Shown: positions 6,825-12,368 of the stretch, piece by piece
Layout: each line of letters begins with the position of its first letter
Position numbering within the stretch: the first letter of the stretch is position 1
DNA from: Reyranella sp.
GTDB lineage: Bacteria > Pseudomonadota > Alphaproteobacteria > Reyranellales > Reyranellaceae
Direction: 5' to 3'
DNA: 12,368 nucleotides
Assembly: GCA_030679805.1 (NCBI GenBank)
Contig: JAUXST010000641.1
Location: forward strand, 1-12,368
Notes under the pieces: generated by a model
What the model saw: only the letters and a program-made list of their open reading frames with translations
Databases searched by the model: none
Told to the model about the DNA's origin: nothing
Program-made: the position numbers and the translations under genes

Positions 6825-6915
6825 GGCTGAATCGTCATCCGCGTACAGGAGCGACCCGGCCCCTTTTTCAGACACGGTCACGTATTCGCCCCTCATGTTC
6901 TTGGAGTTTCGAACG

Positions 6916-7791
6916 ATGAATGCCCGCAGAATTATCGGTTGCATGGGGGCCGCAATGGTATTCGCAACCCCACCGGCAATTGCTCAAACGATGGCCGAGC
7001 TTTATTCAAAGCACTCTTGTGCGGTTGTGAAAATCACCACAGCCGATGGCACGGTCGGCAACGGATTCTTTGCCGATGCGCATGGTCTTCTGGTGACATC
7101 GGCCCAGGTGGTTTTTCAGCATAGCTTCTTCAAGACGGAAGCAGGCATCGGGGTCGATATTCACTCGAAGGGGCCGATCACCTTGCTGTCGGATGATGGG
7201 CGGCGAACGACCATTCCATCACCGCCGGTCGATCTGCACCACGCGGACAATGCCACCAAAGACCTCGCAGCCATCGATACCGGCCTCGCGACACCCTGCT
7301 TCATTCCCATGGCGAGTACGGGCCGCCTGCATGTCGGCGACCCGGTGGTCACTATCGCCTTCCCGCCTTCCGCGCCGTCGAGCGGCCTTTATCTCGGCTT
7401 TGTTGCGACGAAGGACGACGAGGTCAGCAACATCGTCGGTGTCATCGATGGGACACTGGAAACCGTGCTTGCCAGTCGACGGCTGTTGCGCGTCCAGATG
7501 CCGGTCACATATGGCATTTCCGGCGCTCCGATCATCGACGAAAAAGGTATGGCCGTCGGCGTGGTGGCGTCGACGCCGCTGCCCTGGATCGAGGAGTATT
7601 CTCGACGAATAATCGCGGCCAGAGACGATTCGAGAATGCCCACCTCAGCCGAGGCCGAGAACAACATGTCCGCCGTTCTTGGGGAGCTGGCGTCGGTCGG
7701 CAGGCACTTCACCTCGCCTGGGGTGTTGGTGGCTGTACCGCTGGCGGGTTTGGCGACGCCGGAGGGCGACGCCGGCGTCGACTTTCAATAA
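6916..7791 (+). CDS. Secreted trypsin-fold protein lacking the catalytic histidine
   Basis: This 291-residue protein starts at MNARRIIGCMG, chosen because it gives a compact signal peptide (cleavage likely after AIA at 23) and has GGAG upstream; an in-frame ATG at 6895 is the alternative. The body follows the S1/HtrA-type trypsin fold. VGNGFFADAHGLLVTSAQVV (residues 47-66) aligns with the block that normally reads TAAHVV, but residue 64 is Gln instead of the catalytic His. The Asp (DLAAID, Asp117) and Ser (GISGAP, Ser202, normally GNSGGP) positions are kept. Cys35 and Cys128 may form a disulfide. There is no PDZ domain. It is therefore probably a pseudoprotease, binding rather than cutting protein, unless another residue substitutes. 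No partner gene is obvious. Confidence 0.8.
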   Translation: MNARRIIGCMGAAMVFATPPAIAQTMAELYSKHSCAVVKITTADGTVGNGFFADAHGLLVTSAQVVFQHSFFKTEAGIGVDIHSKGPITLLSDDGRRTTIPSPPVDLHHADNATKDLAAIDTGLATPCFIPMASTGRLHVGDPVVTIAFPPSAPSSGLYLGFVATKDDEVSNIVGVIDGTLETVLASRRLLRVQMPVTYGISGAPIIDEKGMAVGVVASTPLPWIEEYSRRIIAARDDSRMPTSAEAENNMSAVLGELASVGRHFTSPGVLVAVPLAGLATPEGDAGVDFQ

Positions 7792-8267
7792 CCCCTTCGG
7801 CGGCGATATCGCCGCATCTGCGCGGGCGGCCGCATCGGAATGCCGAACGGGCCGTGGCTGTTGGATATCCTGCGCCCGCGTTCGCTTCGCATTGTTGGTA
7901 GTGAACTGCGGCACGCCTGGCGTCGCCCGTCAATCGAATCGAGAGCAGCGCATGACCGACTCGGCCGCAAACGGTGCGCGGCTGCTCGACGCACTATGCC
8001 TGCGGTCGACGTCACGGAAATCCGTCGGCGGAAGTTCCGCGGGAGACCGAGTCTCTCCTGCGAGGGCAGCAGACATTTCGGTCAAATGAGTCGATGCACG
8101 CGTGACGCACCTTCGCCTTTGAGGAGAGGGCGGAAAGAATTTTGTTCCGGAGTGTGTCCAGCCACTCAATGGAAATGGACGGAAACAACTCTGCCGTCGC
8201 ACGGCATTCCAATTGAAAAGCCCGCTCCTATAAATGATCTGCCGCATCCTGCGGCGTGTGAGTCCTC
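7792..8267. other. Gene-poor gap with a palindrome and a possible promoter
   Basis: No convincing gene is seen in these 476 bases. A perfect 16-base palindrome, GCGGCGATATCGCCGC, lies at 7800-7815, nine bases after the stop at 7791; it could be an operator or a terminator stem, but no T-run follows. A 45-residue frame from 7952 to 8089 lacks a good ribosome-binding site. Near the end, TTCCAA and TATAAA, 16 bases apart (TATAAA around 8228), make a weak sigma-70-like promoter for the beta-barrel gene. The 14-base motif at 8178-8191 lies just upstream. Confidence 0.5.
8178..8191 (+). promoter_or_regulatory. 14-base motif upstream of the beta-barrel gene, shared with 3357-3370
   Basis: GACGGAAACAACTC is identical to the minus-strand copy upstream of the polysaccharide export lipoprotein. 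It is placed some 75-90 bases before the start of an outer-membrane protein gene. The GGAAAC core recalls the -35 element of stress-type ECF sigma factors, but no matching -10 element is seen at the usual distance in either copy. Confidence 0.25.
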
Positions 8268-9017
8268 ATGGAGAAGATGATGGTGGAAAGTCGAACGGCG
8301 ACGCTACTCGCGATTGCTGCGGAAGCGCTGCGTGGATTGGCCGGGCGGCGCTTCGAGCCGGCGGCCGGATACGTCGCGGACCTGCGTGTCAGGAGCGTGC
8401 CGGCTCGCGTTCTGTCGAAGAGACGCGCCAAGAGCCTGCTGCTTCTCGTGGTTGCCTTCGTCGGCGCGCCGATGGCGGCGTCGGCACAATCCAAGAGCGT
8501 GGTGAACAAGAGTCCGGGCTTCTACGTCGGCGTCGAAAGCGGCTTGAACTGGCTGCTCAGCAACAGCAGCAACGGCTTCAACAACAGCTACAACACCGGC
8601 TACGCCATCGGCGGCGTCGCGGGGTACGACTTCGTCGGGCCGCGCGTGGAACTGGAAGTCATGTACCGCAACAATGCCGGAACGACCGCCACTTCGTTCG
8701 GCAATGCCGCCGGCCAAGTCAACCAGTTGTCGACGATGGTGAACGGCCTCTATGACTTCATGCCGGGATCCATCATCACTCCCTATGCCGGCGCCGGCCT
8801 GGGCCTGGCATTTGCCAGTCCCGGTCTCCTCGGACCCTCTTCGTTGGGAGCGACCGCATTTGCCTACCAGGGCATTGTCGGCGTCGGCTACAACGCGACG
8901 CCCCTTCTGCGTGTCAATCTCGACGCCCGATACTACGGAACGTCGAACCCCGGCACCTATACCAACAACGATATCTCCGTGATGCTGGGCGTTACCTACA
9001 AGCTCGGCAGCCCCTAG
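8268..9017 (+). CDS. Outer-membrane beta-barrel protein, RopB/Omp25-like
   Basis: The mature part (about residues 74-249) has the alternating strand pattern of an eight-stranded small beta-barrel: GFYVGVESGLNW, then TGYAIGGVAGYDF, VELEVMYRN, YAGAGLGLAFA, and a final strand VMLGVTYKL close to the C-terminus. A clear signal sequence sits at about 50-73 (KRRAKSLLLLVVAF..., cleavage after ASA). It is preceded by about 45 extra residues, which is odd. The ATG at 8280 has GGAG six bases before it, while a start nearer the signal (GTG at 8397) has AGGAG only one base away. The true start is therefore uncertain. Such proteins are abundant structural or adhesion proteins of alphaproteobacterial outer membranes. 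Confidence 0.82.
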   Translation: MEKMMVESRTATLLAIAAEALRGLAGRRFEPAAGYVADLRVRSVPARVLSKRRAKSLLLLVVAFVGAPMAASAQSKSVVNKSPGFYVGVESGLNWLLSNSSNGFNNSYNTGYAIGGVAGYDFVGPRVELEVMYRNNAGTTATSFGNAAGQVNQLSTMVNGLYDFMPGSIITPYAGAGLGLAFASPGLLGPSSLGATAFAYQGIVGVGYNATPLLRVNLDARYYGTSNPGTYTNNDISVMLGVTYKLGSP

Positions 9018-9050
9018 CGGCGAGAATGTCGTAGACCGATCCGCTTGATG

Positions 9051-9127
9051 GCAGAGACAGTTGTCTCTGGCCTGGCTGTGTCGTGGCGAAGGTCGCGCGA
9101 CCCGATGACAGAAGCGGGTCGCGCGGC
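9051..9127 (+). terminator. Two hairpins after the beta-barrel gene
   Basis: AGAGACA(9053-9059)/TGTCTCT(9062-9068) is a short near-palindrome. CGCGCGACCCG(9094-9104)/CGGGTCGCGCG(9115-9125) is a perfect 11-bp stem with a 10-base loop. They begin 34 bases after the stop at 9017. The second is strong enough to end transcription, but it is followed by GCTTAGTC rather than a T-run. Confidence 0.5.
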
Positions 9128-9204
9128 TTAGTCTCCGCCTCGGCCCGGTGCTGGCAGTGCCAGCAGCCCGTCGAGAAGCGCATGGCAGGATTGAAATAGG
9201 ATAG

Positions 9205-9233
9205 TTGCAACTTTGGTCGGAATCGTCCTATAT
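9205..9233 (+). promoter_or_regulatory. Candidate sigma-70-type promoter for a leader RNA
   Basis: TTGCAA (9205-9210) and CTATAT (9228-9233) are separated by exactly 17 bases, the best promoter match seen in the 9.0-9.7 kb gap. Transcription would start near 9240, immediately before a chain of hairpins. No coding frame with a ribosome-binding site follows closely. Confidence 0.4.
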
Positions 9234-9507
9234 TTCTGCTATTGTCGCACGAGGCCTGTCTTCAAAGGCCGAGCCGCCCGGTTGCTTTCCGGGACGGCTC
9301 CTCGTCGTGACGGAATGCGTCCCTCTCGCAGCACTTGCTCCACGTGACTTGTCACGCTGGGGGTCCCGGGCTGCGGTCGGGAGGGCAGACCGAGACGATA
9401 TTGACCATGCCCCGCCCGGCGCGCCCGCCGGGTACGCTCCACCAGGAGGTGGGGAGGTCCCGCGGCCTTTACTGAGTACCGAGCCGTGAGTAGCAAGCAA
9501 AGGCCAT

Positions 9508-9706
9508 CCCCGTCGCCGACCGTCCGGCAGGTGGGGTGGACCGAGGTGCGAAGAACGCATCCGAATGCGATTTGACGGTCTGCTGCAGCCGCCATGATTG
9601 TCAGGGGGCTGCAGGGTCGGATTCCCGCGATGTCACAGGGGGCGCTCAACCTGTGTTACAACATTTGTCTCAACTTGGTGTGACACCTTTTGGTGTGACA
9701 GCCGGG
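9508..9706 (+). repeat. Structured leader, copy 2 (homologous to 1-195)
   Basis: This aligns with the window start over its whole length, with scattered substitutions and small gaps. Conserved stems: CCCC/GGGG (9508-9511/9533-9536) around GCCG/CGGC; GGTGCG/CGCATC (9545-9550/9556-9561) with loop AAGAA; CTGCAGCC/GGCTGCAG (9583-9590/9607-9614), fully paired here and wobble-paired in copy 1; and CACAGG/CCTGTG (9634-9639/9650-9655). After it, homology to the first locus skips directly to the sequence before the 125-residue gene, so the dehalogenase-like gene is absent here. Confidence 0.7.
9631..9700 (+). promoter_or_regulatory. Heptamer array TGTCACA/TGTGACA, copy 2
   Basis: TGTCACA at 9631-9637, the one-mismatch TGTTACA at 9653-9659, TGTCTCA in between at 9666-9672, and TGTGACA at 9679-9685 and 9694-9700. 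The order and orientation match copy 1; the spacing of the last two is 15 instead of 13 bases. The array ends 44 bases before the truncated paralogue. Confidence 0.45.
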
Positions 9707-9744
9707 CGGTCAGGCGCCCTTCTCGATCAGGTCAGAGGTGAAAC

Positions 9745-9984
9745 ATGAACGACGACATCGGCCGTCTAGCGACGCGCGAATACGAGGTGACGCTGCCGGA
9801 CGGTTCAAAGGGCAAACTGGCCTTCGCCTTGTGCGATCTCGCCCAGGAGAACGCACTCTTCTCCGGCGGCCTTCCCGTGGCGGAGTTCAAGCAGAAGCCT
9901 GCCCGTGCTAGGAATCGTCGCGAGATTGGAGTCCAGGCCGAACCGATGAAGAGTACTTGGGACCGAAGGTACTTGGGAAAGTAG
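9745..9984 (+). pseudogene. Truncated and chimeric paralogue of the 125-residue gene
   Basis: The first 38 residues match the 125-residue gene at 998 in 32 positions, with the same GAGGTGA ribosome-binding site. After ENAL the similarity stops abruptly. The frame continues for 41 unrelated residues (from FSGGLPVAEF) to a stop at 79 residues. The tail is rich in basic residues and its DNA contains a short direct repeat, GTACTTGGGA (around 9954 and 9970). This looks like a recombination junction that replaced the C-terminal two thirds. The frame could still be translated. It ends 30 bases before the diguanylate cyclase, so it may act as a leader ORF coupled to it. Confidence 0.6.
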
Positions 9985-10014
9985 AAGACTTTGGATTTCT
10001 GAAGGGAGTCGTCG

Positions 10015-10935
10015 ATGGCCGTTCTCGGACTTTCACAAGACGACACACGCAAGGTCCTTGGCGAACTCAATCAGGCGCTTTTCAATCATGAACAATGGGC
10101 GGAAACGATCAACCGAACCTTGGCCTGTCATCTGACCCCCGATCAGGCCGACCTCGCGACCGATGCACATCACAAATGTCGGTTCGGCCAGTGGGTCCGC
10201 AGCCCCCATGGCAAGACCCTCGCGGGCTACCCGGGCATGGCGGAAATGATGACGGCGCATGAACGCATGCATCGCTACTGTCGGACGATCCTCCTGTCCT
10301 CGGTGCGATCGGAAACCGTGGAGCTTCAGGACTACGAGCGTTTCACTAATGCGCTGAAGCAATTGCGGATAGAGATCAATACGATCAAGCACGAGCTCGA
10401 AGAGACGATCCACAGTCTCGATCCGCTGACGGGCGCGACCAAGAGCATCGGCATGCTGACGAAATTGCGCGAGCAGCAGGACCTGGTGAAACGCAAGGCT
10501 CATTTCTGTTGCCTGGTGATGATCGTCGTCGATGATTTCAAGACGTTGATTGAAAAGCACGGAGTCGCCATGGGAGACCGTGTGCTCGCGGCGTTCGCGC
10601 ACCAGGCGAAGGATCAGCTGAGGCTGTTCGACTTCCTGTTCCGTTACGGTGGCGAGGAATTCCTCCTTTGCCTGCCCAATGCCCACATTGAGGCCGGCTT
10701 CGATGTCGTCGATCACCTGCGCAAGATCTTCGCCGACGTCACTTTCGAGGACAAGGATGGTGCGCCCTTTCACGTCACACTGTCCGGCGGGCTGACGCCG
10801 CTGGATGCCGACGTGTCGGTCGAGGAGTCCATTGGACGAGCCGACAAGGCGCTCTACGCGGCGACGGCCGCTGGTCGCGATCGCGTGGTGGTGTGGGACG
10901 CTTCCATGACACAGGGAAGGCAGGGCGCGACGTGA
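10015..10935 (+). CDS. dgcZ: Zinc-sensing CZB-GGDEF diguanylate cyclase, DgcZ-like
   Basis: This 306-residue cytosolic enzyme should make c-di-GMP from two GTP. The N-terminal CZB domain (about 15-130) carries His25, Cys55 (KCRFGQW), His82 and His86. These sit exactly three positions after the zinc ligands I recall for E. coli DgcZ (H22, C52, H79, H83), so the zinc site appears intact; in DgcZ zinc binding inhibits the cyclase. The GGDEF domain begins near Asp136 (DPLTG). It has the active-site loop GGEEF at 212-216 and, five residues before it, an RxxD inhibitory-site motif (Arg203, Asp206). AAGGGAG lies seven bases before the ATG. The upstream duplicated leader suggests shared control with the dehalogenase locus. 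The phosphoesterase gene follows after 28 bases. Confidence 0.93.
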   Translation: MAVLGLSQDDTRKVLGELNQALFNHEQWAETINRTLACHLTPDQADLATDAHHKCRFGQWVRSPHGKTLAGYPGMAEMMTAHERMHRYCRTILLSSVRSETVELQDYERFTNALKQLRIEINTIKHELEETIHSLDPLTGATKSIGMLTKLREQQDLVKRKAHFCCLVMIVVDDFKTLIEKHGVAMGDRVLAAFAHQAKDQLRLFDFLFRYGGEEFLLCLPNAHIEAGFDVVDHLRKIFADVTFEDKDGAPFHVTLSGGLTPLDADVSVEESIGRADKALYAATAAGRDRVVVWDASMTQGRQGAT

Positions 10936-10963
10936 CGGCAAGTCGATCGAGGGATGGTTGGGT

Positions 10964-11758
10964 ATGCTGATCGCGCAAATCACCGACATGCACCTCAAGG
11001 GCGAGGGCGAGCTGCTCTATGGCCGGATCGACACCACGGGCTTCCTCGAGCGTGCGGTGGCGCACGTGAAAGCGCTCGATCCGCGGCCCGACATCGTCCT
11101 GGCGACCGGCGATCTGGTCGAAAACGGCCGGCCGGAGCAATACGCCAATCTGAAGCGCGTGCTGGCGCCGCTCGACATGCCGGTGTTCCTGATTCCCGGC
11201 AATCACGACGCCCGCGACGCTATGCGGACCGCGTTTCCCGAGCATGGCTACCTGCCGGCTGAAGGCTTCCTGCAGTACACGGTCGAGGACCTCCCGGTGC
11301 GGCTGATCGCGCTCGACACGCTGGTGCCGGGCAAGGGCCACGGCGAACTCTGCGATCTGCGGCTCGATTGGCTGGAGGCGCGGCTGGCAGAGAGCGACCG
11401 GCCGACGTTGCTCTTCATGCATCATCCGCCGTTCGAAACGGGCATTTCCTACCTCGACGGCGCACGCCTGAACGAAGGTGGCGAGCGACTGTCAGAACTT
11501 GTTCGGTCCCACGGCAATGTCGAGCGGGTGATGTGCGGCCACGTCCATCGCCCCATCCAGGTGCGCTGGGCCGGCACCATGGCCTCGATCGCGCCCAGCA
11601 CCGCCCACCAGGCCAACCTCGACCTGCGCCCCGGCGCCGGCCTGTCGATGAAGATGGAACCACCGGGCATCGCGCTCCATCAATGGCGCGAAGGCGCCGG
11701 CTTGGTCACTCACGTGAGCTACGTCGGAGACTACGACGGTCCGCGGCCGTTCCGCTGA
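10964..11758 (+). CDS. Class III metallophosphoesterase, GpdQ/CpdA-like
   Basis: This 264-residue binuclear metal phosphodiesterase has metal-ligand motifs in order: DMH (Asp8, His10), ATGD (Asp50), PGNHD (Asn80, His81), MHHPP (His153), GHVH (His193, His195). Asp8, His10, Asp50 and Asn80 fall at the same numbers as I recall in GpdQ of Enterobacter, and the N-terminus (MLIAQITDMH, then LYG, then GRPEQY) resembles it closely, which also supports the ATG at 10964 over a TTG six bases earlier. Family members hydrolyse glycerophosphodiesters or cyclic nucleotides, and the sequence does not decide which. It lies 28 bases after the diguanylate cyclase and two bases before the transporter start, so a three-gene operon is likely. 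Confidence 0.9.
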   Translation: MLIAQITDMHLKGEGELLYGRIDTTGFLERAVAHVKALDPRPDIVLATGDLVENGRPEQYANLKRVLAPLDMPVFLIPGNHDARDAMRTAFPEHGYLPAEGFLQYTVEDLPVRLIALDTLVPGKGHGELCDLRLDWLEARLAESDRPTLLFMHHPPFETGISYLDGARLNEGGERLSELVRSHGNVERVMCGHVHRPIQVRWAGTMASIAPSTAHQANLDLRPGAGLSMKMEPPGIALHQWREGAGLVTHVSYVGDYDGPRPFR

Positions 11759-11760
11759 TC

Positions 11761-12368
11761 GTGGCCGGTTTCAATGACCTGATGAAGCGGGTCGGCCCGG
11801 GCATCATCACCGGCGCCGCCGACGACGACCCGAGCGGCATCGCCACCTATTCGCAGGCCGGCGCCCAGTTCGGGCTGAACATGCTGTGGACGGTGGTGCT
11901 GACCTGGCCGCTGATGGTCGCGGTGCAGTCCATCAGCGCCCGTATCGGCCGCGTCACCGGCCGCGGCCTCGCCGCCAATCTCGCCGAAGTCTTTCCCCGC
12001 CGCTTCGTCGGCGTGCTGGTGGGGCTGCTGTTCATCGCCAATACCGTCAACATCGGCGCCGATCTCTCGGCCATGGGGGCGGCGGCCCAGCTCGTTCTGG
12101 GCGGCAACCGTCATTTCTTCACCATCGGCTTCGCCGTCATGTCGCTGCTCGCCGTCGTGCTGGTGCCTTACCACCGCTATGTCGGCTACCTGAAGTGGCT
12201 CACCTTCTCGCTGTTCGCCTATGTCGGCGTGGTGTTCACGGTCCACATCGACTGGGCCGCGGTCCTCGGCGGCATCGTGGCGCCGCGCTTCAAGGTTTCG
12301 GGCGATTCGCTCACCCTGGTGGTCGCGGTATTCGGCACCACGATCAGCCCCTATCTCTTCTTCTGGCA
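11761..12368 (+). CDS. Nramp-family divalent metal transporter, 5' part
   Basis: The gene starts at GTG 11761, two bases after the previous stop, and runs off the window after 202 codons. The first helix carries the family signature GPGIITGAADDDPSGIATYS and is followed by QAGAQFG. Several further hydrophobic helices follow (for example VVLTWPLMVAVQSI and FVGVLVGLLFIANTVNIGA). The Nramp metal-binding motif DPGN appears here as DPSG: the aspartate is kept but the asparagine position is glycine, typical of a separate, poorly characterised clade. The substrate is therefore uncertain (Mn, Fe or another divalent ion). No helpful ribosome-binding site is seen, so translation may be coupled to the phosphoesterase. 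An internal ATG at 11782 is an alternative start. Confidence 0.88.
   Translation, partial: MAGFNDLMKRVGPGIITGAADDDPSGIATYSQAGAQFGLNMLWTVVLTWPLMVAVQSISARIGRVTGRGLAANLAEVFPRRFVGVLVGLLFIANTVNIGADLSAMGAAAQLVLGGNRHFFTIGFAVMSLLAVVLVPYHRYVGYLKWLTFSLFAYVGVVFTVHIDWAAVLGGIVAPRFKVSGDSLTLVVAVFGTTISPYLFFW

Larger units (their letters stand above)
9240..9744 (+). ncRNA. Hairpin-rich non-coding stretch, possible leader RNA
   Basis: No convincing gene lies here. Stems in order: GAGCCG+CCCGG(9271-9281) with CCGGG+CGGCTC(9289-9300, one bulged A); CGGTC/GACCG (9374-9378/9388-9392) with a GGGAGGGCA loop; CCCGGCG/CGCCGGG (9415-9432); CTCCACC/GGTGGGG (9437-9443/9448-9454) with an AGGA tetraloop; and GGCCTTT/AAAGGCC (9464-9470/9499-9505). 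The part from 9508 is homologous to bases 1-195 and repeats its stems, so the corresponding 5' part of copy 1 would lie before the window. It could be the untranslated leader of the downstream genes, a separate small RNA, or a remnant of a mobile element. No known RNA family is recognised. Confidence 0.4.

Noticed and set aside
7952..8089. 45-residue ORF in the gap before the beta-barrel gene
   Set aside because: It has no good ribosome-binding site, no recognisable motif, and a composition of no particular character.
9271..9300. Hairpin resembling domain V of a group II intron
   Set aside because: It begins with GAGCCG, but the loop and bulge do not match the 34-base domain V. No reverse transcriptase or intron 5' end is seen.
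9205..9489. 94-codon plus-strand frame in the hairpin-rich gap
   Set aside because: Its apparent start is a TTG inside the promoter -35 box. It has no ribosome-binding site, and the encoded Pro/Gly-rich sequence follows the stem-loops rather than a protein fold.
10033..10998. 321-codon minus-strand frame opposite the diguanylate cyclase
   Set aside because: The plus strand has a complete CZB-GGDEF protein with all motifs; the reverse frame shows none.
11731..12246. Minus-strand frame over the start of the transporter gene
   Set aside because: It is rich in His, Asp and Gly repeats typical of an antisense shadow of a membrane protein. The plus strand carries the Nramp signature.
1..12368. 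CRISPR array, tRNA, tmRNA, rRNA or a complete transposase
   Set aside because: I looked for regularly spaced repeats, T-arm-like GTTCGA motifs with a CCA end, and transposase signatures on both strands. None was convincing.

Overview
The window is GC-rich DNA that looks alphaproteobacterial. The hints are the mix of a RopB/Omp25-like beta-barrel protein, an OmpR/EnvZ-type two-component pair, periplasmic LTxxQ-like proteins and a metal transporter of the DPSG-type Nramp clade. No rRNA, tRNA or complete transposon is visible, so the assignment is provisional (Hyphomicrobiales or Rhodospirillales-like).

Layout. Bases 1-256 hold a structured leader with an operator-like array of TGTCACA/TGTGACA heptamers. 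It is followed by a haloacid-dehalogenase-like gene (257-958) and an unrecognised 125-residue gene (998-1375). Bases 1393-3305 are on the minus strand: a Wza-type polysaccharide export lipoprotein and two small membrane or secreted ORFs below it. Bases 3459-5542, also minus, encode a sensor kinase and response regulator joined by an ATGA overlap. Divergent from them is a CpxP/Spy-like periplasmic protein (5701-6234), a classic arrangement for an envelope-stress circuit. Next come an 80-bp unit with perfect 14-bp inverted ends (6324-6403), a small exported protein with an internal duplication (6534-6782), a trypsin-fold protein that has lost its catalytic histidine (6916-7791), a gene-poor gap, and an outer-membrane beta-barrel protein (8268-9017).

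Bases 9018-9744 carry no convincing gene but are full of hairpins. From 9508 onward this stretch is a second copy of the leader at 1-195, with the same stems and the same heptamer array. In this copy the dehalogenase gene is absent: the leader runs directly into a truncated paralogue of the 125-residue gene (9745-9984). The likely downstream target is a CZB-GGDEF diguanylate cyclase of the zinc-sensing DgcZ type (10015-10935), then a GpdQ/CpdA-like metallophosphoesterase (10964-11758) and the 5' part of an Nramp-family transporter (11761 to the window end).

The most promising undescribed feature is the duplicated leader plus heptamer array. It may bring a dehalogenase-like gene and a zinc-responsive c-di-GMP operon under the same control, or it may be the remains of a mobile element that was copied with its cargo. 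The sequence alone does not decide between these.
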